Of a stretch of DNA of 61,106 nucleotides, positions 27,447 through 36,227 are shown piece by piece. Numbering within the stretch: position 1 is the first letter of the stretch; each line of letters starts with the position of its first letter. The translations under genes and the position numbers were made by a program. The notes beneath the pieces were generated by a model. It was not told where the DNA came from, did not search any database, and worked only from the letters and a program-made list of their open reading frames with translations. Location: NCBI GenBank assembly GCA_026982695.1, contig JALSGS010000022.1, positions 1 through 61,106 on the forward strand. Direction: 5' to 3'. This DNA comes from Saprospiraceae bacterium. Lineage in GTDB: Bacteria > Bacteroidota > Bacteroidia > Chitinophagales > Saprospiraceae.

Positions 27447-28850
27447 CTACATGTACCCCAAGAGGCGGAGCATTTCTTCAGCACTTTGCTCGGGGCGGTA
27501 CAAAATGTCCACTACATTGCCATTGGAATCTTTATCGATGAGTACGACTTTAGGAGAAGGAATTAGGCAGTGTTTCAACCCTCCATAACCGCTGAGCGTG
27601 TCTTGATAGGCCCCTGTATGAAAAAAGCCCAAATAGAGTGGTTCTGGGTCATCAGGCGGATAGGCAGGAAGATATACCTGACTTTCGTGTACTTCGGAGT
27701 TGTAGTAATCGGAATTATCGCAGCTCAATCCACCGATATTGACGCGTGTGTATTCGTTGTACCACTTGTTGATGGGCAGCAGGATAAAGCGCTCGCCAAT
27801 GCTCCAGGAGTCTGGAATGGTATTGATGAGCGAGTTGTCGATCATATACCACAGCTCCGCATCGTTTTGCTGCTTTTGACCCAATACGGAAAAAATAGTG
27901 GCCCCACTTTCCCCTACGGTATACTTGCCAAATTCGGTAAAGATATCCGGCTCCGGCACACCGCTTTCCTCGCAAGCTTCCTGAATGACGCGCACGATTT
28001 CCTTGATCATGTATTTGTAGTCGAACTCAAAACCCAAAGAATTGCGAATAGGCATGCCTCCACCGATATTGAGTGCTTGCAGGGTAGGGCAAATCTGTCG
28101 CAACTCGCAATACACCTTAACGGCCTTTTTCAACTCGCCCCAGTAATACAACGAATCTTTTATGCCTGTATCGACAAAGAAATGCAGCATTTTCAGCTCG
28201 TACTTGACCTTACCCTGTAGGCAAGTCTTGTAATAATCGATCACTTCCGACTGCCGAATGCCCAAACGCGATGTGTAAAACTCAAAGTTGGGCTCCTCTT
28301 CAGTGGCCAGTCGTATGCCCAACTTGACGCATCCTTTTACATACTTGTCGTAGTAGTGTAGCTCTTCTTTGTTGTCCAATATAGGAATGGCGTTTTCAAA
28401 GCCATCGTTGATGAGTGCACTGATCTTTTGCGCATAGGCCTCAGTCTTAAAACCATTGTGCACCAGAATGATGTCCTTATCAATTCGCTGGCGTTCGTAC
28501 AAACGACGAACCAGATCGATATCGAACGAAGAAGACGTCTCCAACTGCACGCCGTGTTTGAGTACTTCTTCTACCACATAACTGAAATGCGAGCTCTTCG
28601 TGCAATAGCAGTAATAATATTTTCCCCCATAACCCAAAGACTTGATCGACCGATTGAAGAGGTTTTTAGCCTTCTTGATCTGGGCACCAATTTTGGGCAA
28701 GTAAAAAAGGCGAAGTGGCGTGCCATATTTCTTGATCAAATACCGAATAGGCACCCCATTAAATACCAGATTGCCTCCTTCGTCGATATCAAAACCATCT
28801 TGAGGGAAATAAAAAGTCTGATCGATGAGATCAAAATAGCGATTGGCCAT
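27447..28850 (-). CDS. speA: Biosynthetic-type arginine decarboxylase (fold III PLP enzyme)
   Basis: A 467-residue decarboxylase of the alanine-racemase-fold type, the short (~465-residue) form found in Bacteroidota. It would turn arginine into agmatine, the first step of one polyamine route. Visible marks are GGKYYYCYCTKSSHFSYV with the PLP Lys85, the FYTSRLGI and ELKMLHFFVDTGI segments, the LNIGGGMPIRNS phosphate loop, FTEFGKYTVGESG, and the substrate-site GLSCDNSDYYN. A related role on diaminopimelate or carboxynorspermidine is less likely given the match to the family pattern. A -7 element lies about 100 bases upstream. Confidence 0.88.
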   Translation of the reverse strand: MANRYFDLIDQTFYFPQDGFDIDEGGNLVFNGVPIRYLIKKYGTPLRLFYLPKIGAQIKKAKNLFNRSIKSLGYGGKYYYCYCTKSSHFSYVVEEVLKHGVQLETSSSFDIDLVRRLYERQRIDKDIILVHNGFKTEAYAQKISALINDGFENAIPILDNKEELHYYDKYVKGCVKLGIRLATEEEPNFEFYTSRLGIRQSEVIDYYKTCLQGKVKYELKMLHFFVDTGIKDSLYYWGELKKAVKVYCELRQICPTLQALNIGGGMPIRNSLGFEFDYKYMIKEIVRVIQEACEESGVPEPDIFTEFGKYTVGESGATIFSVLGQKQQNDAELWYMIDNSLINTIPDSWSIGERFILLPINKWYNEYTRVNIGGLSCDNSDYYNSEVHESQVYLPAYPPDDPEPLYLGFFHTGAYQDTLSGYGGLKHCLIPSPKVVLIDKDSNGNVVDILYRPEQSAEEMLRLLGYM

Positions 28851-28951
28851 CTTTCTTATTCACAATTAGCGTAAGCTTAAGAAATACACCCAGCACAACC
28901 CTGTACAGAATCACACTATAGCTTATATCTTGCAACCCTATTGAAGCGGCG

Positions 28952-28959
28952 CAAAAGTA
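28952..28959 (-). promoter_or_regulatory. Probable -7 promoter element for speA
   Basis: TACTTTTG on the minus strand matches TANNTTTG and lies 101 bases upstream of the speA start. The nearest upstream TTG is 26 bases away, longer than usual. Confidence 0.4.
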
Positions 28960-29039
28960 GTGCAGATTGTGCATTATGAATGCCCCAAATCTGGATATAC
29001 GCTCCTGACCTGCCTATTTATCTATGCGCCAAAGGCAAT

Positions 29040-29047
29040 TACCTTTG
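29040..29047 (+). promoter_or_regulatory. Probable -7 promoter element for the TlpA-like gene
   Basis: TACCTTTG matches the consensus and lies 17 bases before ATG 29065, which argues against the longer frame starting at 28960. No clear TTG is found at the -33 position. Confidence 0.45.
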
Positions 29048-29064
29048 ACACAAAGAACAGCCCA

Positions 29065-30465
29065 ATGACAGCCACACACATGCGATCTGTGATCCGACGC
29101 CTTGGCCATACAGTGCTCAGCATTCTTTTTTCACTGATGACTTTAACTCTCTACGGACAATCTTCAGAGGGCGTTGTACTCGAACTCATGTGGACGCAAT
29201 GCCCCAAGCCACCTGATTCGGTATACCTTTTCTACTTCGACGGGGTGAGTTTCATTCCCCAACGCGCTACGGCTGCCGATACCGATGGGCACTATCGCTT
29301 CACACTCGACAGCACGCCACCTACTTTCTATTACCTGGGCCTTTCGGCAAAAAATATTCGTCCTTTACTGGCTGGCTCTGAACCTTTGGTCAAAATCAAA
29401 GGGCCTTGCCAACGCTTGTCCAATGCCACGATTGCCTCACCTCTCAACGCTGCATACGCGCAACTCAAGCGCCAGCTAAACAGCTATCAGCAGCAAGCAG
29501 ATCGCCTGGCCCAATCTTATCGCCAGGCGTCCACCGCTGCACAACGACAAGCCGCAATAGCACACATGGTAGCACTCGACAGCACACGTATAGCATTCAT
29601 CGACTCGCTCGAACAAATGCAACCCACCTTTGCACAAATTGCACGTCTGAACACCTGGCTGAGCTATCCCAATCATGGCCAAGCATATCCCAATGAAATA
29701 GTCTACTTCGCCAAAGCGTATTTCCAGCTCGTCGATTGGCAACACCCCCTATTGCCCTACGTATATCCGTGGATCCATCAAGCCTTCAACCGCTATGCGC
29801 AAACCCTTAGTCGCGTGGGCTATTTGCCCGACTCCCTGCACCAATGGATGATGCAAAGTCTCGAACAAGTGCCTAAACGGCAGGGCATGCATCGATACGC
29901 CCTTGCTGGCATACTTGCCGGATTACAGCGATACACACACCCCAGCTATCCGCAGTTTGCACAGCTCTTTATCGACACCTATGGGCAAGATTTTCCCCAA
30001 GCTGCTGCTCAAGTCAAAAAGCAAATGGAGCAACTTGCCAGCTTCATCATCGGTGCTCCCGCACCTGATTTCACCCAACTCACTCCTGAAGGCGATTCGC
30101 TTAGCCTCAGCGACCTGCGTGGAAAAGTAGTACTCATCGACTTTTGGGCTAGCTGGTGTGGCCCCTGCCGACGCGAAAACCCCCATGTGGTGAAGCTCTA
30201 TGAGAAATACAAAGACAAGGGCTTCGACATACTAGGTGTAAGTTTAGACCGCCAACGAGCCCGCTGGATACAAGCCATCAAAGCCGATGGTCTCACCTGG
30301 CACCACGTCTCCGACCTCAAAGGTTGGCAGAACGAAGTGGCACAGCTTTACGGCGTGCGCTCTATTCCCCACACCGTATTGGTAGATCGCGATGGCCGAA
30401 TCATTGCACGTAAGCTTCGAGGCCCCGCCCTCGAAGCTAAACTGGCCGAATTATTCGACCAATAA
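29065..30465 (+). CDS. TlpA-family thioredoxin-like protein with N-terminal DUF4369-like region
   Basis: A 466-residue exported thiol-disulfide protein. ATG 29065 is preferred because a signal peptide follows (VLSILFSLMTLTLYGQS); ATG 29080 is also possible. Residues ~35-130 are beta-rich, in the position of the DUF4369 domain seen in many Bacteroidota thioredoxins. A helical middle section follows. The C-terminal ~140 residues form a TlpA/AhpC-type thioredoxin domain: IGAPAPDFTQLTPEGDSLSL, the active site FWASWCGPCRREN (Cys365, Cys368) and the cis-Pro segment VRSIPHTVLVDRDG. It probably reduces disulfides in the periplasm; the client is unknown. Confidence 0.9.
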   Translation: MTATHMRSVIRRLGHTVLSILFSLMTLTLYGQSSEGVVLELMWTQCPKPPDSVYLFYFDGVSFIPQRATAADTDGHYRFTLDSTPPTFYYLGLSAKNIRPLLAGSEPLVKIKGPCQRLSNATIASPLNAAYAQLKRQLNSYQQQADRLAQSYRQASTAAQRQAAIAHMVALDSTRIAFIDSLEQMQPTFAQIARLNTWLSYPNHGQAYPNEIVYFAKAYFQLVDWQHPLLPYVYPWIHQAFNRYAQTLSRVGYLPDSLHQWMMQSLEQVPKRQGMHRYALAGILAGLQRYTHPSYPQFAQLFIDTYGQDFPQAAAQVKKQMEQLASFIIGAPAPDFTQLTPEGDSLSLSDLRGKVVLIDFWASWCGPCRRENPHVVKLYEKYKDKGFDILGVSLDRQRARWIQAIKADGLTWHHVSDLKGWQNEVAQLYGVRSIPHTVLVDRDGRIIARKLRGPALEAKLAELFDQ

Positions 30466-30603
30466 ACTACTTTCTATTTCCCATAGCCAATATCAGCACG
30501 TCCTATGGCGTTTGCCCAGCACGAACAACCCCATGTATTCAGGTGTCTCTAAAAAGAAGAACAACTACACCACTCCCACAAACGCAAAATGAAAACTTAA
30601 CCT

Positions 30604-32154
30604 ATGGAGCCAATTCGCATACTTTGGGCCGACGACGAAATCGACCTGCTCAAACCCCAAATGCTCTTTCTCCAGAAAAAGGGATACGAAGTGGTTACCG
30701 TCACCAACGGCCATGATGCCATCGACGAAGTGCAAGAACAAGCTTTTGACATCGTCTTCCTCGACGAAAGCATGCCAGGTCTCACTGGCCTGGAAACCCT
30801 CCAACACATCAAGCAGACTCACCCGCACCTGCCCGTAGTGATGATCACCAAAAACGAAGCCGAGCACGTGATGGAAGAAGCCATAGGTGCACAAATCACT
30901 GATTATCTCATTAAGCCAGTCAATCCCAATCAAATACTGCTTACCCTCAAAAAAATCATCGACAACAAACGCCTGGTTCGCGAAAAAACCACGACATCCT
31001 ACCAGCAAGAGTTCCGTCAGATCATGATGGAAATCAATAGCGGGCTAAACACTAAAGAATGGGTCGATATATACCGCCGACTCATCAACTGGGAAATCAA
31101 GCTCGACGAATCCGAAAGCGAAGCCATGGCCGACATCATCGCCATGCAAAAGCGCGAAGCCAACGTCGAATTTGGCAAATTCATCGCTCGCAATTACTTA
31201 GATTGGATTGCGCAACCCGAACGTGCACCACTCATGTCGCATCAACTCATGCGGCAAAAGGTGTTTCCGCTATTAGGTCAACGCCCCACCGTGATGGTCC
31301 TACTGGACAATCTGCGCTTTGACCAATGGCGCGTCATCGAACCCATGCTCAGCCAGTTGTACCGAAAAGAAGAAGAAGACTACTTCTTTTCCATTTTGCC
31401 CACCTCTACACAATATAGCCGCAATGCCATCTTTGCCGGCATGCTCCCGCTCGAGATCTCGCATCATTACAGCCAGTGGTGGAAAAACGATATGGAGGAA
31501 GGCGGCAAAAACCTCTACGAAGCAGAACTCCTCCAAGAGCACATCAAGCGCACCCTACGCAAGCCCATTAAAAGCGAGTACGTCAAGGTCACTACTGTAG
31601 CCCACGCCAAAGACCTACACGACAATGCACTCAACTACCTACACAACGACCTGACGGTAATCGTGTACAACTTCATAGACATGCTCTCTCACGCCCGCAC
31701 AGAGATGGAGGTGCTCAAAGAGCTGGCTGGTGACGAGCGCGCCTATCGTTCGCTGACCCAATCTTGGTTTGCCAACTCGCCGCTATGGGCTGCGCTCAAG
31801 CGCTTGGCCGAACGCGACGTGCAACTCATCATCACTACCGATCATGGCACCATACGCGTACATACCCCCTCACGCGTGATAGGCGATCGCGAAACGACCA
31901 CTAACCTGCGCTACAAAATGGGCCGCAATCTCAAGTACGAACGCAAAGACGTCTTCGAGGTACGCAAACCTGAAAAGGCAGGACTACCTCGTCCAAATGT
32001 CAGTTCGACCTATATCTTTGCTAAAGAAGACATCTTCTTTCTCTATCCCAACAACTACAATTACTACCACAACTATTACAAAAACACCTTTCAACACGGA
32101 GGTATCTCCCTCGAAGAGATTATCTGCCCCATAGTCCGGCTTTCCCCCAAATAG
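30604..32154 (+). CDS. porX: PorX-type response regulator with PglZ-like domain
   Basis: A 516-residue two-component regulator that controls type IX secretion genes in Bacteroidota together with the kinase PorY. The receiver domain is complete: acidic pair Asp10-Asp11, phospho-acceptor Asp54 (VFLDESMPG), Thr82 and Lys104 (YLIKPVNP). A helical linker leads to a C-terminal alkaline-phosphatase-fold PglZ domain (VMVLLDNLRFDQWR, then VYNFIDMLSHAR and LIITTDHGTIRVHTPSR), which keeps metal-binding Asp and His residues. In known PorX this domain is a zinc-dependent phosphodiesterase acting on cyclic oligonucleotides. It is convergent with htrA. No porY is in the window. Confidence 0.95.
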   Translation: MEPIRILWADDEIDLLKPQMLFLQKKGYEVVTVTNGHDAIDEVQEQAFDIVFLDESMPGLTGLETLQHIKQTHPHLPVVMITKNEAEHVMEEAIGAQITDYLIKPVNPNQILLTLKKIIDNKRLVREKTTTSYQQEFRQIMMEINSGLNTKEWVDIYRRLINWEIKLDESESEAMADIIAMQKREANVEFGKFIARNYLDWIAQPERAPLMSHQLMRQKVFPLLGQRPTVMVLLDNLRFDQWRVIEPMLSQLYRKEEEDYFFSILPTSTQYSRNAIFAGMLPLEISHHYSQWWKNDMEEGGKNLYEAELLQEHIKRTLRKPIKSEYVKVTTVAHAKDLHDNALNYLHNDLTVIVYNFIDMLSHARTEMEVLKELAGDERAYRSLTQSWFANSPLWAALKRLAERDVQLIITTDHGTIRVHTPSRVIGDRETTTNLRYKMGRNLKYERKDVFEVRKPEKAGLPRPNVSSTYIFAKEDIFFLYPNNYNYYHNYYKNTFQHGGISLEEIICPIVRLSPK

Positions 32155-32182
32155 TACAGCCCCAACTAAACTCAACACACAA

Positions 32183-32211
32183 CAGCGGCCAGACGCGTGA
32201 TCTGGCCGCTG
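32183..32211. terminator. Strong hairpin between convergent porX and htrA
   Basis: An 11-base perfect stem (CAGCGGCCAGA / TCTGGCCGCTG) has a seven-base loop. No T-tract follows on either strand, so it may be a weak bidirectional terminator or an mRNA-end stabiliser. Confidence 0.65.
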
Positions 32212-32252
32212 TACGTCTACCTATATCTATTCAGGTGAGATTTACATGCACC

Positions 32253-33779
32253 TTACATGCCGAAAGCATAGTAGTAAGTGCCGGGGATGTCTTCGTACAC
32301 ACCTTCTAGCAGTACACCTCCCTTTTTGCCTTCTAGGGCCTTGATGACATCCTCAACGGTCTTCACCGACTTGTCATCGATTTTCGTAATAATAAAGCCT
32401 TCACGCATATCGGTGTATTTGCGCAGCTTTCCTGCATACAGCTTTTCTACACGCACGCCACCAGGAATGCCGAGTTTGCGCGCCAAGTCCTTGTCGATGG
32501 GCTTCAAGTCGGCACCCAATATCTGGAGTACTCCACTCTTCTCGCGCGTCATCAAGGCAAGGTCACCATGACGGCTGCGCAAAGTCACATCAAAAGTCAG
32601 CTCTTTGCCAAAGCGATTGACTTTCACGCGTACCTTATCTCCTGGACGACGGCGTGCAATGAGTTCTTGCAGCTCGGGTGAAGATTTCACCTCGTGGTCA
32701 TCTACTGCTACAATGACATCACCTGGCTGAATACCTGCCTCGCCCGCAGCGCTATTGGCCAAAAGGCTATCCACATACGCACCTGTGTTCACCTTCAAGT
32801 CCTTCTCCTTGGCAAAGTTGCCATCTACCGAGCGGATCATCACGCCCAGCACACCGCGCTGCACCACGCCATATTCAATCAAGTCGGCTACTACCTTTTG
32901 GGCAATATTGGACGGCACGGCAAAGCCGTATCCGCTATAGGCCCCCGTAGGGCTCGCAATAGCTGTATTGATGCCAATGAGGTTGCCTGCTAGGTCTACT
33001 AAAGCACCCCCACTATTGCCGGGGTTGATCGCTGCGTCAGTCTGGATAAAGCTCTCTACAGCAAACTGATCACGCAAGATATTGATATTGCGCGCCTTGG
33101 CACTGACAATACCTGCCGTTACCGTAGAAGTCAGGCCAAAGGGATTACCTACAGCCAATACCCATTGTCCTACCCGCACCTCATCGCTATTGGCAAAAGA
33201 GAGCTTGGGCAGCTCCTTGGCCTTGATCTGAATCACGGCGATATCGGTACTTGGGTCAGTACCTACTACCGTAGCCTTGAACGTACGATTGTCGTGCAGC
33301 GTCACCTCTATATCATCGGCGTCGGCCACCACATGATTGTTGGTCACGATGTAACCCTCATCGCTGATGATAACTCCCGATCCCGTACCTATGCGTACCT
33401 GAGGCCCTTTGGGCCCCTTGGGCCTGTCAAAACGGAAAAATGGGCCAAAAGGATTGTCGTGTGGATCGCCAAAAAACTCGCGAAAGGGGTCGAACCACTC
33501 GCGCATGCCTGCCGTAGGATCTTCGCCCTTACCAAAGGTAATCGTCGATTTGATGTGCACTACCGCATCAACTACCTTTTCAGCAGTGGTGGTAAAATCG
33601 AGTGGCACCCACTCGCCATGCTCATCCGTAGTATACAGGACACTACGTGCAGGTGCACCACTTACATGTTCGATACGCACCACTTTCTCCTTTTTGTGCC
33701 AAAGCAGCTCATAGGCACCTATCGTGATGGCCGTCACTCCAAAGGCCACCAATGCCGTCATCCACAGTTGTTTATTCAT
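32253..33779 (-). CDS. htrA: Periplasmic serine protease/chaperone of the Do/HtrA family
   Basis: A 508-residue envelope protease. An N-terminal signal or anchor (LWMTALVAFGVTAITIGAYE) precedes the trypsin-like domain with catalytic His149 (IVTNNHVV), Asp179 (STDIAV) and Ser256 (INPGNSGGAL). Two PDZ domains follow, the first around residues 300-395 (VNTGAYVDSLLANSAAGEAG) and the second at the C-terminus (EGFIITKIDDKSVKTVEDVI). It degrades or refolds damaged periplasmic proteins. A Gly/Pro/Phe-rich stretch at ~95-125 before the protease domain matches the flexible region of DegP-like proteins. It shares no promoter with kmo, which ends 183 bases upstream. Confidence 0.97.
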   Translation of the reverse strand: MNKQLWMTALVAFGVTAITIGAYELLWHKKEKVVRIEHVSGAPARSVLYTTDEHGEWVPLDFTTTAEKVVDAVVHIKSTITFGKGEDPTAGMREWFDPFREFFGDPHDNPFGPFFRFDRPKGPKGPQVRIGTGSGVIISDEGYIVTNNHVVADADDIEVTLHDNRTFKATVVGTDPSTDIAVIQIKAKELPKLSFANSDEVRVGQWVLAVGNPFGLTSTVTAGIVSAKARNINILRDQFAVESFIQTDAAINPGNSGGALVDLAGNLIGINTAIASPTGAYSGYGFAVPSNIAQKVVADLIEYGVVQRGVLGVMIRSVDGNFAKEKDLKVNTGAYVDSLLANSAAGEAGIQPGDVIVAVDDHEVKSSPELQELIARRRPGDKVRVKVNRFGKELTFDVTLRSRHGDLALMTREKSGVLQILGADLKPIDKDLARKLGIPGGVRVEKLYAGKLRKYTDMREGFIITKIDDKSVKTVEDVIKALEGKKGGVLLEGVYEDIPGTYYYAFGM

Positions 33780-33962
33780 GGCAATATCTTTTTTTGTTGA
33801 AAGAAAAAAAGCAAATAGGCTTCGCCATTCGCCTACAATGCTAGTGCCACCAAATGAAACAACTGCCAGAATGGCAATGGTTTAACAACAATTTTGCGTT
33901 TGCAAAAAAGATTAATTTTTCCCTGCAATCACATATGAGTAGCTCATTGCTACTCAATGACC

Positions 33963-35330
33963 TTACATCCGGCTAGCTGAGGAGTGCACAAGCCATTCTT
34001 GGAACACTCGCTCAATCTGATCGGTATGCGCTTCCCAATTCTGATCCACACCAGGAATAGCCAAGATCCGCTCAAAGAGGTGATCTTGCACCTCCCACTG
34101 TTCGAGCGCCTGATGGTAAGGCAAATGGCTAAAAGTGACCATCGAGTAGATGGGAATAAAGCGATCCGGGTGGCGCTCGTGCAGATATTTTTCAATTTGC
34201 TTGCGCAGCAAAAACTTGGAGTCAGCCACACGGTCGCGCATCTCGACGAAATTGCGCAAAGCCAAATTGGCAATGGCGTGCCCATCGCGCACACGGGTAG
34301 CATTAAAGTGATCAATAATGGCATGCCAGTCCTCGCCATGTTGCTCCATCAGCTCGTCCAAGATGCTACAATCTTCAAAGCCAGCGTTCATGCCTTGACC
34401 ATAGAAAGGCACGATAGCATGGGCTGCATCCCCTATGAGGAGCACGCGATGCTGATAGTGCCACGGTTTACACCGAATCGTAACCAGTGTACCTGTGGGG
34501 TTTTTAAAAAACTCTTCCGTCAGCAGGGGCAAATGGGGTACTACGTCGAGGAAATACTTGTCGAAAAATATGCGCACATCGCGTTCTCGCTGTAAAACTT
34601 CAAAGGACAGTTCACCTTCGAAAGGCAAAAAAAGCGTACAGGTAAAGCTTCCATCTTTGTTAGGTAGAGCAATGAGCATAAATTGGTGTCTGGGCCAAAT
34701 GTGAAGTGCATTGGGCTCAAGCCTATGGCTTCCATCCGGCGCTGGCGGTATGGTGAGCTCTTTATAGCCGTAGTCCAAGTAGTCTTGGCAATAATTAAAG
34801 CGAGGTGTTTTCATCAGTGCATGGCGTACAGCAGAAAATGCGCCATCAGCACCGAAAATAAGTGGAGCCTCATGGCGCTGATACTCATCCTCGTGCTCTA
34901 TATACAGGGCATTGTGGGCCAAATCTACCTCCACAGTCTTTTGTCGAAAATGGAAATGTATCTGGTCGTGTTGCTCTGCCGCATCGATAAGTGCCATATT
35001 GAGCCCAGCCCGAGAAACCGACCAGATGGCCTGCCCATCTAACCCATAAGGCTGAAAGGACAAACTGCCGTCTTCGTGATGAATCATCCGGCCATACATG
35101 GGAATAGCCATCTGGCGAATGGTCCGGCTAATACCGGCCCTGTCTAAGGCACGCCACCCCCGATCCGATAAAGCCAAATTGATGCTACGTCCCCCGACAA
35201 AACCTCGCTTACGGCCGTCGTCACGGCGTTCAAATACATCAACCTCGTAGCCCTTTCGCGCCAATAATAATGCCCAAAGGCTACCTACTAATCCCGCACC
35301 TGAGATGATGGCTTTTTTCGTCTTGTTCAT
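33963..35330 (-). CDS. kmo: Kynurenine 3-monooxygenase
   Basis: A 455-residue FAD-dependent hydroxylase that turns kynurenine into 3-hydroxykynurenine, a step of tryptophan breakdown and de novo NAD synthesis. ATG 35330 is preferred to an upstream in-frame start at 35375, because it leads straight into the Rossmann motif KKAIISGAGLVGSLWALLLA. Other marks are FVGGRSINLALSDRG, LMIALPNKDGSFTCTLFLP and the second FAD motif LLIGDAAHAIVPFYGQGMNA. The C-terminal part carries the hydrophobic helix region typical of KMO. The other kynurenine-pathway genes are not nearby. Confidence 0.94.
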   Translation of the reverse strand: MNKTKKAIISGAGLVGSLWALLLARKGYEVDVFERRDDGRKRGFVGGRSINLALSDRGWRALDRAGISRTIRQMAIPMYGRMIHHEDGSLSFQPYGLDGQAIWSVSRAGLNMALIDAAEQHDQIHFHFRQKTVEVDLAHNALYIEHEDEYQRHEAPLIFGADGAFSAVRHALMKTPRFNYCQDYLDYGYKELTIPPAPDGSHRLEPNALHIWPRHQFMLIALPNKDGSFTCTLFLPFEGELSFEVLQRERDVRIFFDKYFLDVVPHLPLLTEEFFKNPTGTLVTIRCKPWHYQHRVLLIGDAAHAIVPFYGQGMNAGFEDCSILDELMEQHGEDWHAIIDHFNATRVRDGHAIANLALRNFVEMRDRVADSKFLLRKQIEKYLHERHPDRFIPIYSMVTFSHLPYHQALEQWEVQDHLFERILAIPGVDQNWEAHTDQIERVFQEWLVHSSASRM

Positions 35331-35665
35331 ATAAAGCGTTTTGGTCGGTTTATCTTTGACCCATTGCTTTGCCAAAGCATCTCATATGCCCACTGTCGAG
35401 ATACCGCCTGGCCTCCTATCCTCTATTTAACCTCTATACCAGCAATGTGCTGTCCCCTTATGGTAAAAAGCAAGCTTTGGCAGCCCTGAAGTTACACAGC
35501 AATACCCAACTTTGCGCCCAGCCAGGGGCTTTTAGTAGGGCACTATCTGCCGAAAGGCTAAAAAACCTGTACCTGCTTAATGCGCACAGTCATATGCCAG
35601 AAATTGATAAATCGCTGCCAACGCCCATTTTGTACAAACCACAAATCTCATTTAAACCTCGCATC
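35331..35665. other. Leader or N-terminal extension upstream of tsaE
   Basis: A -7-like element TATCTTTG lies at 35351-35358. From 35369 a frame is open in phase with tsaE for 99 codons, but the translation (SRYRLASYPLFNLYTS..., then KPQISFKPRI) resembles no domain, and TsaE proteins normally start where ATG 35666 lies. Either tsaE has a leader of about 300 bases or it carries an unusual extension. Confidence 0.4.
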
Positions 35666-36112
35666 ATGAGCAAAGAGCCTATTGCTACTTTCCACGCACA
35701 TATGCCAGATCAGATGATAGATATTGCCCTACAGCTGCTGCGCATAGCAGGCGATGCAAGGCGCAAATGGACATTTGAAGGCATGCTGGGCACGGGAAAA
35801 ACTACGCTTATCCAGGCCCTGTGCCATCACATAGGCGTACGAGAAGCCGTTACCAGCCCTACCTTTGCCATAGTCAATGAATACATACGCACCAATGCTC
35901 AAAGGCAACACGAGCCCGTGTATCACTTGGATCTGTACCGAATTCAGTCGTTGGAAGAAGCACTAGCCATAGATATAGAAGACTTGCTACTAAGGCCTTA
36001 CTACACCTTCATCGAGTGGCCCGAGCTCATCACTCCTCTACTCCCTGCCGATGTAATACAAGTTCGGATTGAACACACCTCTGATTCCGGTAGGAAAGTC
36101 CTACTTTTGTAA
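35666..36112 (+). CDS. tsaE: tRNA N6-threonylcarbamoyladenosine biosynthesis ATPase TsaE
   Basis: A 148-residue P-loop protein that works with TsaB and TsaD to make t6A37 in ANN-decoding tRNAs. The Walker A motif GMLGTGKTTLIQ, the switch-like segment SPTFAIVNEY, the HLDLYRI motif and FIEWPELI near the end are all as in the family. The length is normal from ATG 35666; the frame is open upstream to 35369. It is followed by alanine dehydrogenase on the same strand; a possible -7 element TACTTTTG (36102-36109) overlaps the tsaE stop. Confidence 0.93.
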   Translation: MSKEPIATFHAHMPDQMIDIALQLLRIAGDARRKWTFEGMLGTGKTTLIQALCHHIGVREAVTSPTFAIVNEYIRTNAQRQHEPVYHLDLYRIQSLEEALAIDIEDLLLRPYYTFIEWPELITPLLPADVIQVRIEHTSDSGRKVLLL

Positions 36113-36227
36113 ACTGTATGCCATGCCCCCATCATCTACTACCGATCAGGATCGGGGCACTGTGATACCATAGGGCACATCCGAATGAGTAGGCCAGTTA
36201 AGAGACTTTGATCACGAAGTAGCAGTT

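Noticed and set aside
27570-28220. A 216-codon plus-strand frame inside speA
   Set aside because: It is antisense to a well-conserved decarboxylase and resembles no protein.
33165-33800. A 211-codon plus-strand frame inside htrA
   Set aside because: It is antisense to the protease domain; the His-rich translation has no family features.
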